Shown piece by piece: positions 44,747-57,000 of a stretch of 64,000 nucleotides of DNA. The number at the start of each line of letters is the position of its first letter. The first letter of the stretch is position 1. Position numbers and translations under genes: made by a program. This DNA comes from Tubiluchus corallicola (lineage: Eukaryota > Priapulida > Priapulimorpha > Priapulimorphida > Tubiluchidae), in NCBI GenBank assembly GCA_030141605.1, contig JAQGDQ010001007.1, forward strand, positions 1 to 64,000. The letters run 5' to 3'. Below the pieces are notes generated by a model. The model was given only the letters and a program-made list of their open reading frames with translations. It ran no database searches and was not told the DNA's origin.

Positions 44747-46662
44747 ATAGTAGTAGTAGTAGTAGTGGCACGATGTGTGCTCAAGTATGAAGTTCATCTA
44801 CAGACTTCGCAATGAATAGAAGTACATATAAATAAATTGTAAATTACCGTCAGAATCATCTGTCCTTGATTTCACACAAGACGAACACGATGATTTTATC
44901 CAGTCTTCATCTGCTTGAAATTCGTCGTTACATCCATCTTTTGATAGTGGAGGAATACCATACGTGCATTGGTAGCAGTCAATACCATAACCTTTAAGTA
45001 TGAATATGAATATGAAGTTTGCAGTTTCACGACATCCATGCATCACATAATGGGTAAAGACGATAACTAAAAGGTCATACATGCATTTGAATATCATTTC
45101 ATTTAACTTGCACATTAGTCTCAGAAGTGTGATTAAACTAATTTAAGTTACATATAGTCGAAAAATGCAAAAAATAAGTATAGTAGGGTGTCTTCAAAAA
45201 TATTATATAAAAATTAATAGGAGATCAGTGCATATCTGATTTGTCAGACAGCTGAACTGAAGAAAGTGAAATAATTGGAAATTTTAGGAGTATATGATAG
45301 TGCTGCTCAACTTTGGCATTTTTATATACAAAAGATTATTTCGTGTGATGTAGTTTTCATGATAATTTAATTGCATAAAAGTTTCGTTTTGTTCAGACAA
45401 CGATTTTGTTACAGTTTTTTTTTTATTTATACAACGATTTTATTAAAGTCTTATTCAAGGATCTCCTACAAGGATGTTATTTAATAAATAAAACTTGAAC
45501 TTGAAACTTTGATATTTGTAAAAATTTGTGTTAAATTTAAAAGAGTACAAGACCTGTTACAAGGGATGTTCCTATACTGTAAACAGTTTTTCGCGGCGCA
45601 GAAATAATAAACGGTGGAAACGAAACATGACAGCCAAAGGACCAAAGGGATTTCTCCAAGCTCCCAGACCAGTCCATAATATGCAAGTTAATAAGATTTA
45701 TAATAAATAAACTGAGCAACAAGGCGAACTATTCAATTACACTTACAGGTCATGTTTCTGCGCACAATTGACATTGAAAGCACCAGATGAAAAGAAGAAA
45801 CTAAAGTGGCATTTACATAGCATCTGAAATGCGTATGCGGATTCGTTTTCCACTTGCGGAATAACCTGCCGAAAAAATTAAGAAGAACAGCTGCAGAAAA
45901 AGAATAACGCACACGCAGGCTACATAAACGGGTGCATTGAAAAAATATAAACCGATTTGACTATTCCGCACTCTCCAAAACGCGTCCGCATCCGGATGCC
46001 ACGTAAAGGCCATTTAAGACCCATTTCACAATGAGGACACAAAGAAAATAACGTACCGAATTGGTGTCAGAAAAAGAAATATTTTTTTAAAAAAAAGTCA
46101 ATTTTTTTCGCGACAGCCCAGTTAGCTCAAGCTATATCGCAAGTTGTAAGCTCATAGCTGTTGCCTGCCAGACATTGAGCTAGACGAAGTAATGTTTTTA
46201 CTGAGCGCTTATTATTATTACGACAGCATAATTACCGTCATTATTGGGCCGTTATTGAGAACTTTAACTTCTCATGAGTGTTTTCTCCAAGTCACACTTC
46301 ATGATTTCAGTGAAAATCTTAAAGAATTATATTTGCTTTTTATTTAAACTCATATAAAAATTTAGTGCTATAACTGTAAATAAAGTGTGAATAACATGAA
46401 CATGAAACGTTTAGTAATTTTAGAAGCGTCTCATTTTTTCAATATTCATCTTTCGGCGGTCATAAACAGTATTTACAATAATTAAATATTACAATTATGC
46501 ACATAAATAGGCCTACTGTGTTATAATAATAGAAATTTGGAACAAAATTATATTGTTTGGAAAGAAATTATACTCCATTTTCAAAGTTTTCCACTACATA
46601 ACGAGTTTTAGAATTACAATTACAATTTCCAACAAGAGCATATATATATATACTTATACGCT

Positions 46663-46759
<97 letters not shown>

Positions 46760-47258
46760 ATATCAATATATTCGGAAATCTGGTAAGCTACATTTAGAGA
46801 AAGCATTAGAATTACAGTATGCATTAGAAACCTTATACTATTAGTTAAAACATCTGGCAAGCTCAATTTTGTAAATTACGTTTTGTAAAAAAAAACTCGG
46901 CAGTGAATTTTGGCACTAAATTTGCTATTTCAAAATCACTACCTTTTAGCAGCAAAATAAGTTTTTGGTCCATACGTAGGCCTAGATTAATAAGACTGGG
47001 AAAATTTTTACAATAGCACCGAATAATGTGCCTGACCTATCAATAATCTTAATAAATAGATACAGCTAATTGGTCGCATAAAATCAGAAAACAAAAACAG
47101 TAAAAATAATGTTATTTACGTTGTATGTACGCTGTGCATTCAGCATAGTGAATTTTTAGAAGTATTTAAAAACGGTATTTATAAAAAAGCTTTGTAAGTG
47201 TAACTAAGCACGCATACTAACGTTTTTAAGGCAAAAGTCTATCTAAGAAAAGGTATTA

Positions 47259-47297
<39 letters not shown>

Positions 47298-48050
47298 AAG
47301 TACGTTTAATAATGTTAGCTAATGTAACTTGTTTTTTACCACGTCAAAATTTAAGAATATGCCAATACAAATAAATCTATGTGTACGCTAGTTTTCTTTT
47401 TCACGAATACAGCCATCACTGTTGCAATAATAAAACAAAAAAAAATCATCTGTTTAACAAGAGAGAGAGATTAAAAACTTATAATTTCATGCTGAACTAT
47501 GTTGATTGTCGTTTGTTGTTCGTTAAACCAAAACGAAGTAATTGAGCAGTTAAATTTTAATGTGAATTCCGCTAAGAATCCTCGGGAAATAGGAGTATTT
47601 CTATGAAGCGGAAATTTTCCTGTTGAGGAGGACGAAATGCGCCATAGAAAGCAAGATGTTCCATTTTCGGGAGGAATGCCGCAAGGATTTTTGTTCTCGA
47701 AGAACTTTGCCGCGCGTCCTTACTGTGAAATGGGCCATAGAAAGCAATGTGTCCCATTTTCGTGAGAAATGCTGCAAAGAACTTTTCCTCGGGGAATTTT
47801 GCCGCACGTCATCACTCTGGGCCTAAGCGCTTCTGGGTCTCTCATTGCCTGACAATCTCTGTATACGATTAATAATAAAGACAATATAATTATTTGCTCT
47901 TCTGCAAGTTCCGCTCAAAACAAAAATTATTTCAGTGTTAAAGAACATTATACTAAAGTAATAATTGTGTATTTACTTACTCAGTTTCACCATTGAGAGA
48001 ACAAACAGAACAAATACAACCTTCATTTTCGCAATTATAATGTAGTTCAT
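44354..48050 (-). CDS. Ly6/uPAR three-finger protein, GPI-anchored (3 exons)
   Basis: Small cell-surface protein of 139 aa. Exon 1 (48050-47981) encodes the signal peptide, with the hydrophobic core VVFVLFVLSM. Exon 2 (44991-44848) starts the domain with GIDCYQCTYG. Exon 3 (44559-44354) ends it with CVCNSDLCN, the Ly6 C-terminal signature. Ten cysteines (29, 32, 44, 59, 62, 81, 91, 104, 106, 111) give the full three-finger set. Residues 119-135 are hydrophobic (VLVATTLSLVATVIL) with only a short polar end, as in GPI-anchor signals. Both introns are phase 1 and GT-AG. A second in-frame ATG (48026) could also start it. Partner and function cannot be told from sequence. The introns hold AGT, GA and TA microsatellites. 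Confidence 0.9.
44637..44768. repeat. (AGT)n microsatellite
   Basis: Nearly pure AGT tract (ACT on the gene strand) in intron 2 of the Ly6 gene. It is the same trinucleotide as the tract at 30459. Confidence 0.95.
46667..46758. repeat. (GA)n microsatellite
   Basis: About 46 GA units in intron 1 of the Ly6 gene. A pure TA tract also lies at 47262-47295 in the same intron. Confidence 0.97.
47570..47825. repeat. 93-bp tandem duplication, third partial copy at 48367
   Basis: GCCATAGAAAGCAAGATGTT (47641) and GCCATAGAAAGCAATGTGTC (47734) begin two copies, each ending TTTGCCGCRCGTC. A third, truncated copy (GCCATATAAAGCAATGTGTC, then CCATTTTCGTGA) starts at 48367, on the other side of the first Ly6 exon. 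Confidence 0.75.
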
Positions 48051-48105
48051 AAAAGCATAAATGTCGCCAAACCGTGCAAGTTGTTGTAGTACCGCACTCG
48101 CTACC

Positions 48106-48115
48106 ATTTATATAC
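48106..48115 (-). promoter_or_regulatory. TATA box of the Ly6 gene
   Basis: GTATATAAAT on the minus strand, about 60 bases upstream of the first ATG. This implies a 5' UTR of roughly 30 nt if initiation is about 30 bp downstream. Confidence 0.55.
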
Positions 48116-48457
48116 AAAAACCTAACCCGAAGTTCAAATAAGTGAAATGTCATTTATTACATCATCATGTTCGTTAATTTGGGCCCACTTACTGATGAAC
48201 TTTGAAATAGACAGCTGCTTATGAGTCACTTCAACTCATAAAGCGTCAGGTATAACTGGGCGATATATGCTTAAAATTTAATTATAGCGTTTTAATTTTT
48301 AAATTGCACCCTTTTCAAAACCATCTGTTTGCGTTGATGAGAGTAGTCATGAGATTCGAACCCGGGCCATATAAAGCAATGTGTCCCATTTTCGTGAATT
48401 CCAGCAAACTAGAATAGAAGAAAATCCTGAAAATCCTGCTACAGAGATTTATTGTAT

Positions 48458-48839
48458 TGTTACGGAGGCACCTGTGTTGGGTCAGGTGTAGGGCCCTCTA
48501 CACGCCCTGCTTCCATGTTGGCAGCTACTCACCCCTTTCTTGCAGGTCCAGACGTCTTGTTTGGGCCTACACGTGGTTTGAGAAGCCAGCTGACCTGGAA
48601 TGCCAGTACAAAAGCGTGTAGAGGTCACTACAGCCTTGATTTCTGACACAGGTGCTCCTCGGGTGTAGTGCTGTTACTGAGTTAGTTTGTTATTTGTTTT
48701 TTGTGCACGTGTATTTTGTTCCCTATTTTTATTAGTGCTGATAATAAACTCCATACAGTGTAGTTTTTGTTTTTTTATTTTATGAGAGTTAAGAACGCGT
48801 CCGCGAGAAGACCATGCAGAATCGAAAAATTCCGGCACA
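48458..48839 (+). mobile_element. Possible solo LTR
   Basis: Starts TGTTACGGAGGCACCTG, a common Gypsy-type LTR start, and ends near TTCCGGCACA. An AATAAA lies at about 48742. No target-site duplication or primer-binding site was seen, so this is tentative; a polyadenylated gene fragment is an alternative. Confidence 0.3.
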
Positions 48840-50774
48840 AGGTTAGGTAAACCGATTCAAACCAAAGTTCGGGTATGAGGTCCACTAGTCACTAGTATTC
48901 ACTATGTGAATCCGCTTGGCCCAACTCCTCATAGTAGCAGGGGTACGACATAGGCCGATTTTCATGAAAAAATGCCTATTTTTCTTTATTTTTTACTCAC
49001 ATTTGAAGGATTAGTCATGCAGCAACTACTGAGTTTGAATAGATCTGACTCTGCACAGTATTGGATCTTGTTATCCTCTCCAAAATGACTTTTTAACTTT
49101 TGTCCCAAACCCCCCTCTTTCGGCTCTACTGGGGGTCTTTAAGCTCGCATTACGCACAAGATGCAAATACTCAGTCATTTCAAAGTCTTATATCTCACCC
49201 ACTGCGGGGGCGGGGACAAAAATATCGATATGTATGTGAATAGAGCATCCCATCCCACTATGCTGCAGTGACAATTTCGATGGAGCGAATTTCCACCCTA
49301 TTGCAAAAGACCCCTGAAAGAGGCATGTGTCAGGATGAAAACATAGGTAACAACGTTCATCAAAAAGCTTCGTGTATGTAAACATGAGTTGTCAAATCTT
49401 GTCAGAATACTTCAAAACATCATAAATATTCATCTTTGGCTACTAGGGGCCTAGCCAGCACATTGGTTAAACTACCGACAGGATTGGACTCCAGCATTCA
49501 AGATGGCGGCCACTGCTGAACTAAAATGTTCGTTTTCTGGGCTGTTTACCAGCGGTAAATGCGGTATTGTGACTAGTTATCCGCACGAAACGAATATTGT
49601 GAATCTATTAGCCTGTACTAAAGACACTGGACCGCATTTAAAGCGCTTCCATCTTCAAAAAAATGAAATATCTACGGAATGGAAATTGCTTCTTGCAAGG
49701 ACTGGAAAATGTTTTATGTACTGTTTATTTCCTATGCTTTGTAAATGTTATGTACAGGTTATTACCTAGTAATTACTCATTGTCTTACATAGGCGTGCAA
49801 GATAGGACACAAAGAAAATGGCCCTAAATTTGAGCGAATGCCCAAAAAATATGGGACAGACTTGATATCATTTGTCCGGTGATTTTTTGACTGTAAAACA
49901 TCGAAAAATTTTGTGCCATTGGCGCAATCATTCAATCACACAATTAATATTTTTTTGTCAGAAGTATCGATTTTGTGCCACAAATAAATTTTAGGCGAAG
50001 AAAAATTTTCTGAGCTAAATATCACCGCCGTCCCCCTAGAAGCGGCCCATACGCTTATATTGTCTCATGTTTAGACTGTAAGATTTTTACTTTATCACTT
50101 TCCCCATGATATATTTGTCTATATTTCTGTGTCTATCTTCTAGTGATAATCTACCTGCATCGATAATCCTTTCTCTATTATTTAGATATTATGGTTTTGA
50201 TTACTTGTACTACTCTTCAGTGATAGGATTATGCTGCTACAATAGGAACAGTATTTTGGACTTAGAGAAATTAATTCTGACTGAGTTTTGTAGTTTTTCA
50301 TTTTTGTACTGATATTCATAATCTTCTATGAAACTTATTCATATAAAAAGTATAAAAAATGAACGGATGTATAAAAATGCACGGATTTCTATTTTATATG
50401 TATATACCAAGTGTTGTCAGATTCTTTCGCTAGCAATGACTCTGTTAATAAGAGATAATAAGTCGTGTGTAGTTAAACAAATTTTAGGTAGAGAATACTT
50501 ATCAACATCATTAAGGTTCTAATTTATTAACGTCAGTTGTTAAGCAATTTTTTCGGAATTTATAATAGCTTTTTGATTATGATGTGGTTATAACTATTAT
50601 AATAAATCTTGTGAAGCCACTATATAAAAAGTAAAGCTTAGACTAAGCAAGTTGTCCTCTTTACTATGTCGCTTAAAAAAATTATACAAAATCTTGTAAA
50701 GTTTGTATAGAAACTTGTTAGAAAGCACCATACATAATTTTTCTGAAACACCAATTCAAGAATTCCGCGAGTCT
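48840..50774. other. Intergenic region
   Basis: No gene recognised. An ATG in AAGATGGCGGCC context at 49503 opens an 88-codon frame (with RFHLQKNEISTEWKLLL) that I could not place in a family. On the minus strand AATAAA at 50528-50523 probably serves the CCN gene. Confidence 0.45.
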
Positions 50775-51038
50775 CTACTTGTCAACCCGTTCGCAACGAC
50801 ATTTGCGAATCCACATAAATTTAGTCACTTCTAATTTTGTTTTGTTGTTTGCCTCCACACAATGGAAATGCAAGGTTCTGGTAACAGTTTGAGAAGGAAC
50901 ACAACACTTTCGGCTATCGCAACCACGGCAGTAATGGAGATGGTGCGTTTTCAAACTCGTACAGTTGCCGTATATTATTTGCTCTGGCCCCGATGAGAAC
51001 CAAGCTTTATGGCTTTTGTGGAAGCTTCTGGTAGAGTC
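50775..51038 (-). CDS. CCN-like: CCN gene, CT (cystine-knot) terminal exon
   Basis: 87 residues and a stop, after acceptor TTTCTATTTCTAG. Eight cysteines: GNC, HYC, RGC, KCC, FHC, RKC and RC. Vertebrate CT domains have ten; the first (near GKKC) and the last (after CxC) are both absent here, which suggests loss of one disulfide (inference). The protein ends soon after CRCERV. Confidence 0.9.
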   Translation of the reverse strand, partial: DSTRSFHKSHKAWFSSGPEQIIYGNCTSLKTHHLHYCRGCDSRKCCVPSQTVTRTLHFHCVEANNKTKLEVTKFMWIRKCRCERVDK

Positions 51039-54000
51039 CTAGAAATAGAAATTTATTCTTTAATGTTATTGTGAGGAGTGATGTAGTGAGTAGTGACTAG
51101 TGAGTAGTAGTTAACATGTTAGTAATAAAGTTTGTAGGATATAAAAATAATTAAAATCACAATACTAAGTTCCCGTACAGTCTATTATTTTGAATTAATG
51201 TTCGACGAGTATGCTAATCAAGCTAAATAATTTAACTGAGCAGTAGTGATGACAGTTGTTTGATTTTCGTCGATGGCCTCATACAGATGATCAATCGGCA
51301 TAGTTGACAATAAGGCTCTTTGGTCGCTGTAAGGAGAGTTATCGCAACGAAAACGACTCTACATAATCACTCTGTAGGAATTCTTCATTCTGGAGGCAAT
51401 TATATTATTTGGCATTCTGCCTTTACCCCTTCAATGAGTTACTTATCGTTTTTATCTCTAATAGGCTTCGTTTGAAGTCTATAAATGTGCTGGGCATCAG
51501 CGTTAAGTTGTGTTGACATAGTGGCATTGTAACTCCCAGAGAATATCTTGAAGTCCTAGTACATAGGTGTGATCCACGTTTGTATTATGTAATATCGTGA
51601 ACGTTTATGTATAATGTATAATCTAGCTGTTCAATCTCTTGTTCTAGATTTTCTTCAGAATAACTCTAGAATAAGTGTAGTGTAGAAAGAGGCAATACTA
51701 ATAATTTCACGTTTGTTTGGGTCTGAAAAACAAAGGTTGCGTTTTGAATTTGGGGCATAATTTAAGCACCCGTCTAGCTCTCCCGCCCTTGCAATGAAAC
51801 ACTTCTAACAAAAAATAAAGAACAACTCTTTTTCGACTATAGGGTTCGAATTATCCAGTTTGAGACTGAAATACGGATTAATGACAGCATCGAGAATTGA
51901 ACGAACAGAACTAAACAGCTTAAGGAAACTAATATGTGTGTCAGCTCAACTACTCAACATAATGGCATAAACTGGGGTTACTGGGAAATATGAAATTTGA
52001 GTTTTTGAGTTTAGAATGTGATAAGAAAGACATCACCAGGACCGCTTGCGCCGTACCTGTACAAATTAGAGATTAACAAGCATTTCAACTGTATAAGGGC
52101 CCCCCACCACAATATACAATTTATATGTTTGTCAGTCTTTAATTAGCCTGAATGCTTCAAGTTGTTTAAGCAAGCCCTCGGTTTTCCATTGAAATTTGAC
52201 AAGTATATCTGCGTCCTTTTTTCTGTGTCATTTTGCCTGTTTTATTTTTACTGTGCAGCTCACTGACAGCAACATTGTTTCTAGGCGGCACTATATATGG
52301 CTAAACTATGACTTATGATCTAGTTGTTCAGTATTTTTACTCCCAAATAACACTGCGACTAACTGTTTTGATTCAAGGTCACCTATACTGTTACTTATAC
52401 TTGTTACTAATATATATCCTTACCCCAAGTTTTAAGATTTTCAACATCGTTGCAGCACAGGAATTCAAAAAGCTTATGTACTCAACTTTAATTCAGCATT
52501 CGATAAAGAGTTCCCTTGTTGAATGATCATTGATAACAGGCTAACAGTAACAGCAATATCAAAATAACAAACACTCATCACAGTAGTTAACACTCTCTTA
52601 TACGTTGCATAACTCTTTGTGTCGGCTTATAATTGCCCTTTTACATAATTACAGCGCGTCAGGCTTATGCTAGCCGTAATTACTCTGAAACTAATTGCTT
52701 TTTAACGAGCGCCATAAAGCAGTGAAAATTTTCTTGACAAGTTTACGACATTTTCAACAGCGCTGATCCAAAGAAAAACAATACCGCTAAAATTGCTAAA
52801 TAAGAAATAAGCAGAATAAACGTTGATCAAAACGAATTCCAATTGTATGTTCATTCCCTTCTTCCTTACATTGTTCATTTGCTGTGTTAGTTGTTCAATC
52901 ACTTAGTTTAGGGGCAATTAAGCGTAAGCTGCTCAGCCTCATTTGATATTTACAGTCACATAGTTTGTTAATGAATTCGTTTTATATAAATAAACAATGG
53001 CAATAATGATAACCACCACCACCACCACGACTATGAACACGACGATGATGGTTATGATGACAGTAACCGTGATGATAATAATCTTATTGTGATGCTGTTA
53101 CTACAACAAATGTAATTAGGAAAATCAGAATGATTACAACGATGATGCTTATGATGATGTTATTACCTTTTTATAAAGGCTATGAATGTCAGAATTGGCT
53201 TCGCACGGTCGAACTTTACACAGCCTCACAAATGACGTCATTCGGCAATCAGGATTTTGATTACTGACACGAACAGACAATCCGATACCGCAAGTGGTGG
53301 AACAAGGCGTCCAGTCGCGAACATAAACTGCACACGTTTCATTCTTTTCTGCAAAATAAACAGATCATGAGTTGCCATTTTGTAATAACTCGCAATAAAC
53401 AATCTAACAACGAGAAATGCGACCTGATTCGTTAACATCTATAACATGTCACGGTTTGTTAACACAGATGACAGAATGAAAGTTATAGATAGAAAGACAG
53501 ATAGATAAACAGGCAGACAAACAGACAGACTGACAAACAGATAGATAGATATTTATTCTGATGTAAGACCAACAGAGCCGATTATAGCAAAATTGCCAAA
53601 GTTATTGATTTCCAGACATTAATTTCAGTTAACAATTTTGAATAGTAATTACATTACCATCAAAATAACGCAGCTACCATCGTGCGACAATGTTATTATA
53701 ACAAGAAACATGCTTGGGTCTGGATGAATGTTAAATATCCCCACACTCTCCTAAAACCCTTTATACTTACATTACAACCAATGTACAAAATTCAGACATT
53801 TTATAAAGTTCCTAGGCATTTCATATAACACCTCTGAATTTCGAGAAAGTGTGTAACCGGCAATTTTTTACTGTGGCACTTTCACACGTTATCTAGACGT
53901 TTTGTATAATAGCTACGATCTATACAGAATGCGTAAAGTGAAATTGCCAAAGTTTACAATGAACATAATTCGTGTTGAAAATAACTTTTGCTAGATATTT

Positions 54001-57000
54001 TATACATTGTAGACTGAGCGAATAAAACCAATTTTTTGAGCCTTCGGCTCCCTGACTACTAATATGGTTTTAGTATGACCCTATAAATTATGCTACTCAT
54101 GCTGGGATTAATAAATGATGGGTGTTTCTGATATGACGTGGATCTTTGTTAATTTAATTTAAGTTAATTTAAACTTTGTAACGCGAAACTATTGTGCGTT
54201 ATTGTCTACTGCGCGCCTGATTATGATACCCGGTACATAATGCAACAGTTCAGCAGCCGTCGCAAAAGCCACCTAGGGGTGGACGAACGCCGGTTTTGTT
54301 AACAGTTAATCGTTTAGTGGCCGATTTCTACATGGCCGGTTATATGAAATCCATAATATGAATATGCTCTGCAAATGCACTCCAAAAAAGTATGAAGCAC
54401 CAAATTGGTACAGTTCATGAGGCTTTTGGGAAACTTACGAAGCGAGTTTTAACAACAAATATCTAAACCCAAAAATGAAACTCATGATCAAGCTGTTGTC
54501 ATCTCAACCTTCTTCTGGGCGGCGAAACTAACGAAACTTGGACTCTCTATAATTGCGACATCAAAAAGTTCCAACCTTTCCGTCACCAAAAACTTCGCTT
54601 TATCCTGAACATCAAAATGACTTTTTGACTGGTATGTCACCAACATCATCTTCTTCGAGTAAGCAGACAGCTATGTTAGTGAAATCATTAGCTGTATTGA
54701 TCCGACCCAAAGATGGTCTACATCTCTGCACTAAACGTGTTTTGATATTTCTTTCCAAATCCCCCAAATCAGCAGGATTTAAATCAAGCATAACGACTTG
54801 GGTGCGCAATGTAAAAACAAAGGGTTTTCTAAATGTGTTTTGTAACGAAAGAGTTTGTTCTCGTAGGACTTAGTACGTAGTGACTGTCAATCAAAAAGGG
54901 TTTAAACCTTTTAACGAAAAAAGGTTTATTGCGGTATACATGGGTGCTAGATTTCTCGACTTATTACAGATCCTCTCCTCCTAGAAGAATTGATTAACTT
55001 AATTAACAGTGCCTGTTAATTAACACGCACTGTTTGCTCGCTTACGCTAGTCGATTTATCGCGAATTTATCGATATTTTATTAGTGTAATGCATTTTATT
55101 ACATTCATTAGGTGTTGTTTATACACATCATTGTCAAAAAAAATTGGAGCTGTGAATTCGTGTCGCAAAAGGTCTTTCATTTTGCGAACGTAATGACTAG
55201 CGAACTCCGTACAGGATGTTCCTCTGTAACTGTTGTGATAAAACCCAGCTTTTTTTCTAAAATAATAATCAATTTAACCTTCGCTGCACTAAGCTGTTGC
55301 TGATTTACTGTACATTATATGTTCACAAAAGGGAAATAAGATTTGGATCCATTTTGACGGTTCAACTTAATTCGCCAGAAATTTGCAGCGCTTAACATAG
55401 TAAGCGAGTTCAATTACGGGGTTGCAAAGACTCTTTACCGACAGAAGAAATGATGCGCATTACAGTTACTACAGTAAATGTCGTGAAACGTACCAACGCA
55501 CTGTTCTTACTGGAGTTGACAAATTCAATATTTACGGAGAAGACGTGTTTATAACCCTTATAAATATAACATGCAAAAAAAGGAAAAAGCAAACGAAGAA
55601 CATAGAGGAAATACAAAGAGAAAAAGAGACTGAGAGATAAACCCAGATCCAAGTAATACTTTCTGGTCATAACTTTCAATTGTTTTCTTGTTTGCAAGTA
55701 AATAAGAACAACGTACAGTCATATACAGTCAATTTATAAAACTAAATTGTTTCACATTATTCTCATTTGCTAGTCTAAAATTTGCAATAATTGAAGTGAT
55801 CGGAAAAATTGTTTTTGTTTTCATTCAATAAAGAACTGAAACAGTAATATTTAACTAAATAATTATAAATGTGCCTAAATAATAGGCCCATATATTACAT
55901 ATTATAACCCTACAGGCTAAGAAATCTGCGTTTTCGTCCGGAAGAAAGCTGTCAACTTGTCCGTGAGTTAGCTTTGCTTTCTATGTGGATGCGGAAGCAC
56001 ATAATATAACATGCTTTTAACTACATAATTACACGCAAATCGTCTTGATATTTTCTGACAAAAACGAAGAGAAGACTGTGACGTTGGATGACTGCCAAAT
56101 GAGTGAAAAGTTCACTCATTTGGCAAACAAGCAAAACAACGACAAAATATACAACATAAAACAACGACAAAAGAAGGAAAAGAAGAAGCAGAAGAAAGAG
56201 AAGAAGACGACGACGACGATGATGATGAAAGTGACGACAATCAAGTTTAAATGATAGCGGGAGGATTACGCTAATAATTATCACGATTATTGTGATGATG
56301 AAAATGACAATGATAAAGAAATAAAAAAGACAAGAAAAATGAGCAAGAACAAGAACAAAGCTTTGTCATTTCAATCAACCTGCTTCTCATTTCTGTCATT
56401 CGTTCATAACGTTTACTTACAGCTGATTCGGCATTTCAACCAAAAACTCAAAGATATTATTTCCTCAAAGAAAGAGTGAACTGTCACTCTTATACGACCT
56501 CTTTTCTTCCCGATCAATTATCGTCTCTTTTCATCGACTCTATTATTAGCACTTCGTTCACTCGGCTAAGACTGAGAAACTATCACCGTTCTTTTATCGC
56601 AGAAATGAGAGTGGTTAAGAAAGAAGTGACTGGCATGCCAATTGATTTGGTAATTAAAAGCATTTACAGCAAGATTTGCAATGAAAGCCTCAAACAGTAA
56701 ACGGAAAAATGATGGTTTCTTGGGTTACTCGCTTGCTCAGTAAAGAGATCTCTATAAAGAGATCTATTTCGCCGTGATGTTGGCCTTGTTCTCGTTGTTG
56801 TTGACGTAATAAGTTTTTAACCGATTTTTATACTGTGACGTCACAATAGCCCTCCATATTCTAAATTTTTGGGGATAATGGATTCCGTGCAGGGGTAAAT
56901 GGAGTTCTATTGAAGGAAGGTAAATGGGTAAATTGAAGGAAGACAGGATGATTTTTCATATGCTATCCCATTTTCAAGTACGGTAAAAAAAGCATACATT

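Noticed and set aside
49503-49769. 88-codon frame starting in AAGATGGCGGCC
   Set aside because: No recognised domain, no clear splice signals, and stop-rich surroundings. It could be an orphan exon but I cannot support it.
54553-54873. 106-codon frame, Ser/Lys-rich
   Set aside because: No family match; an equally open frame lies on the opposite strand. Possibly a decayed element.
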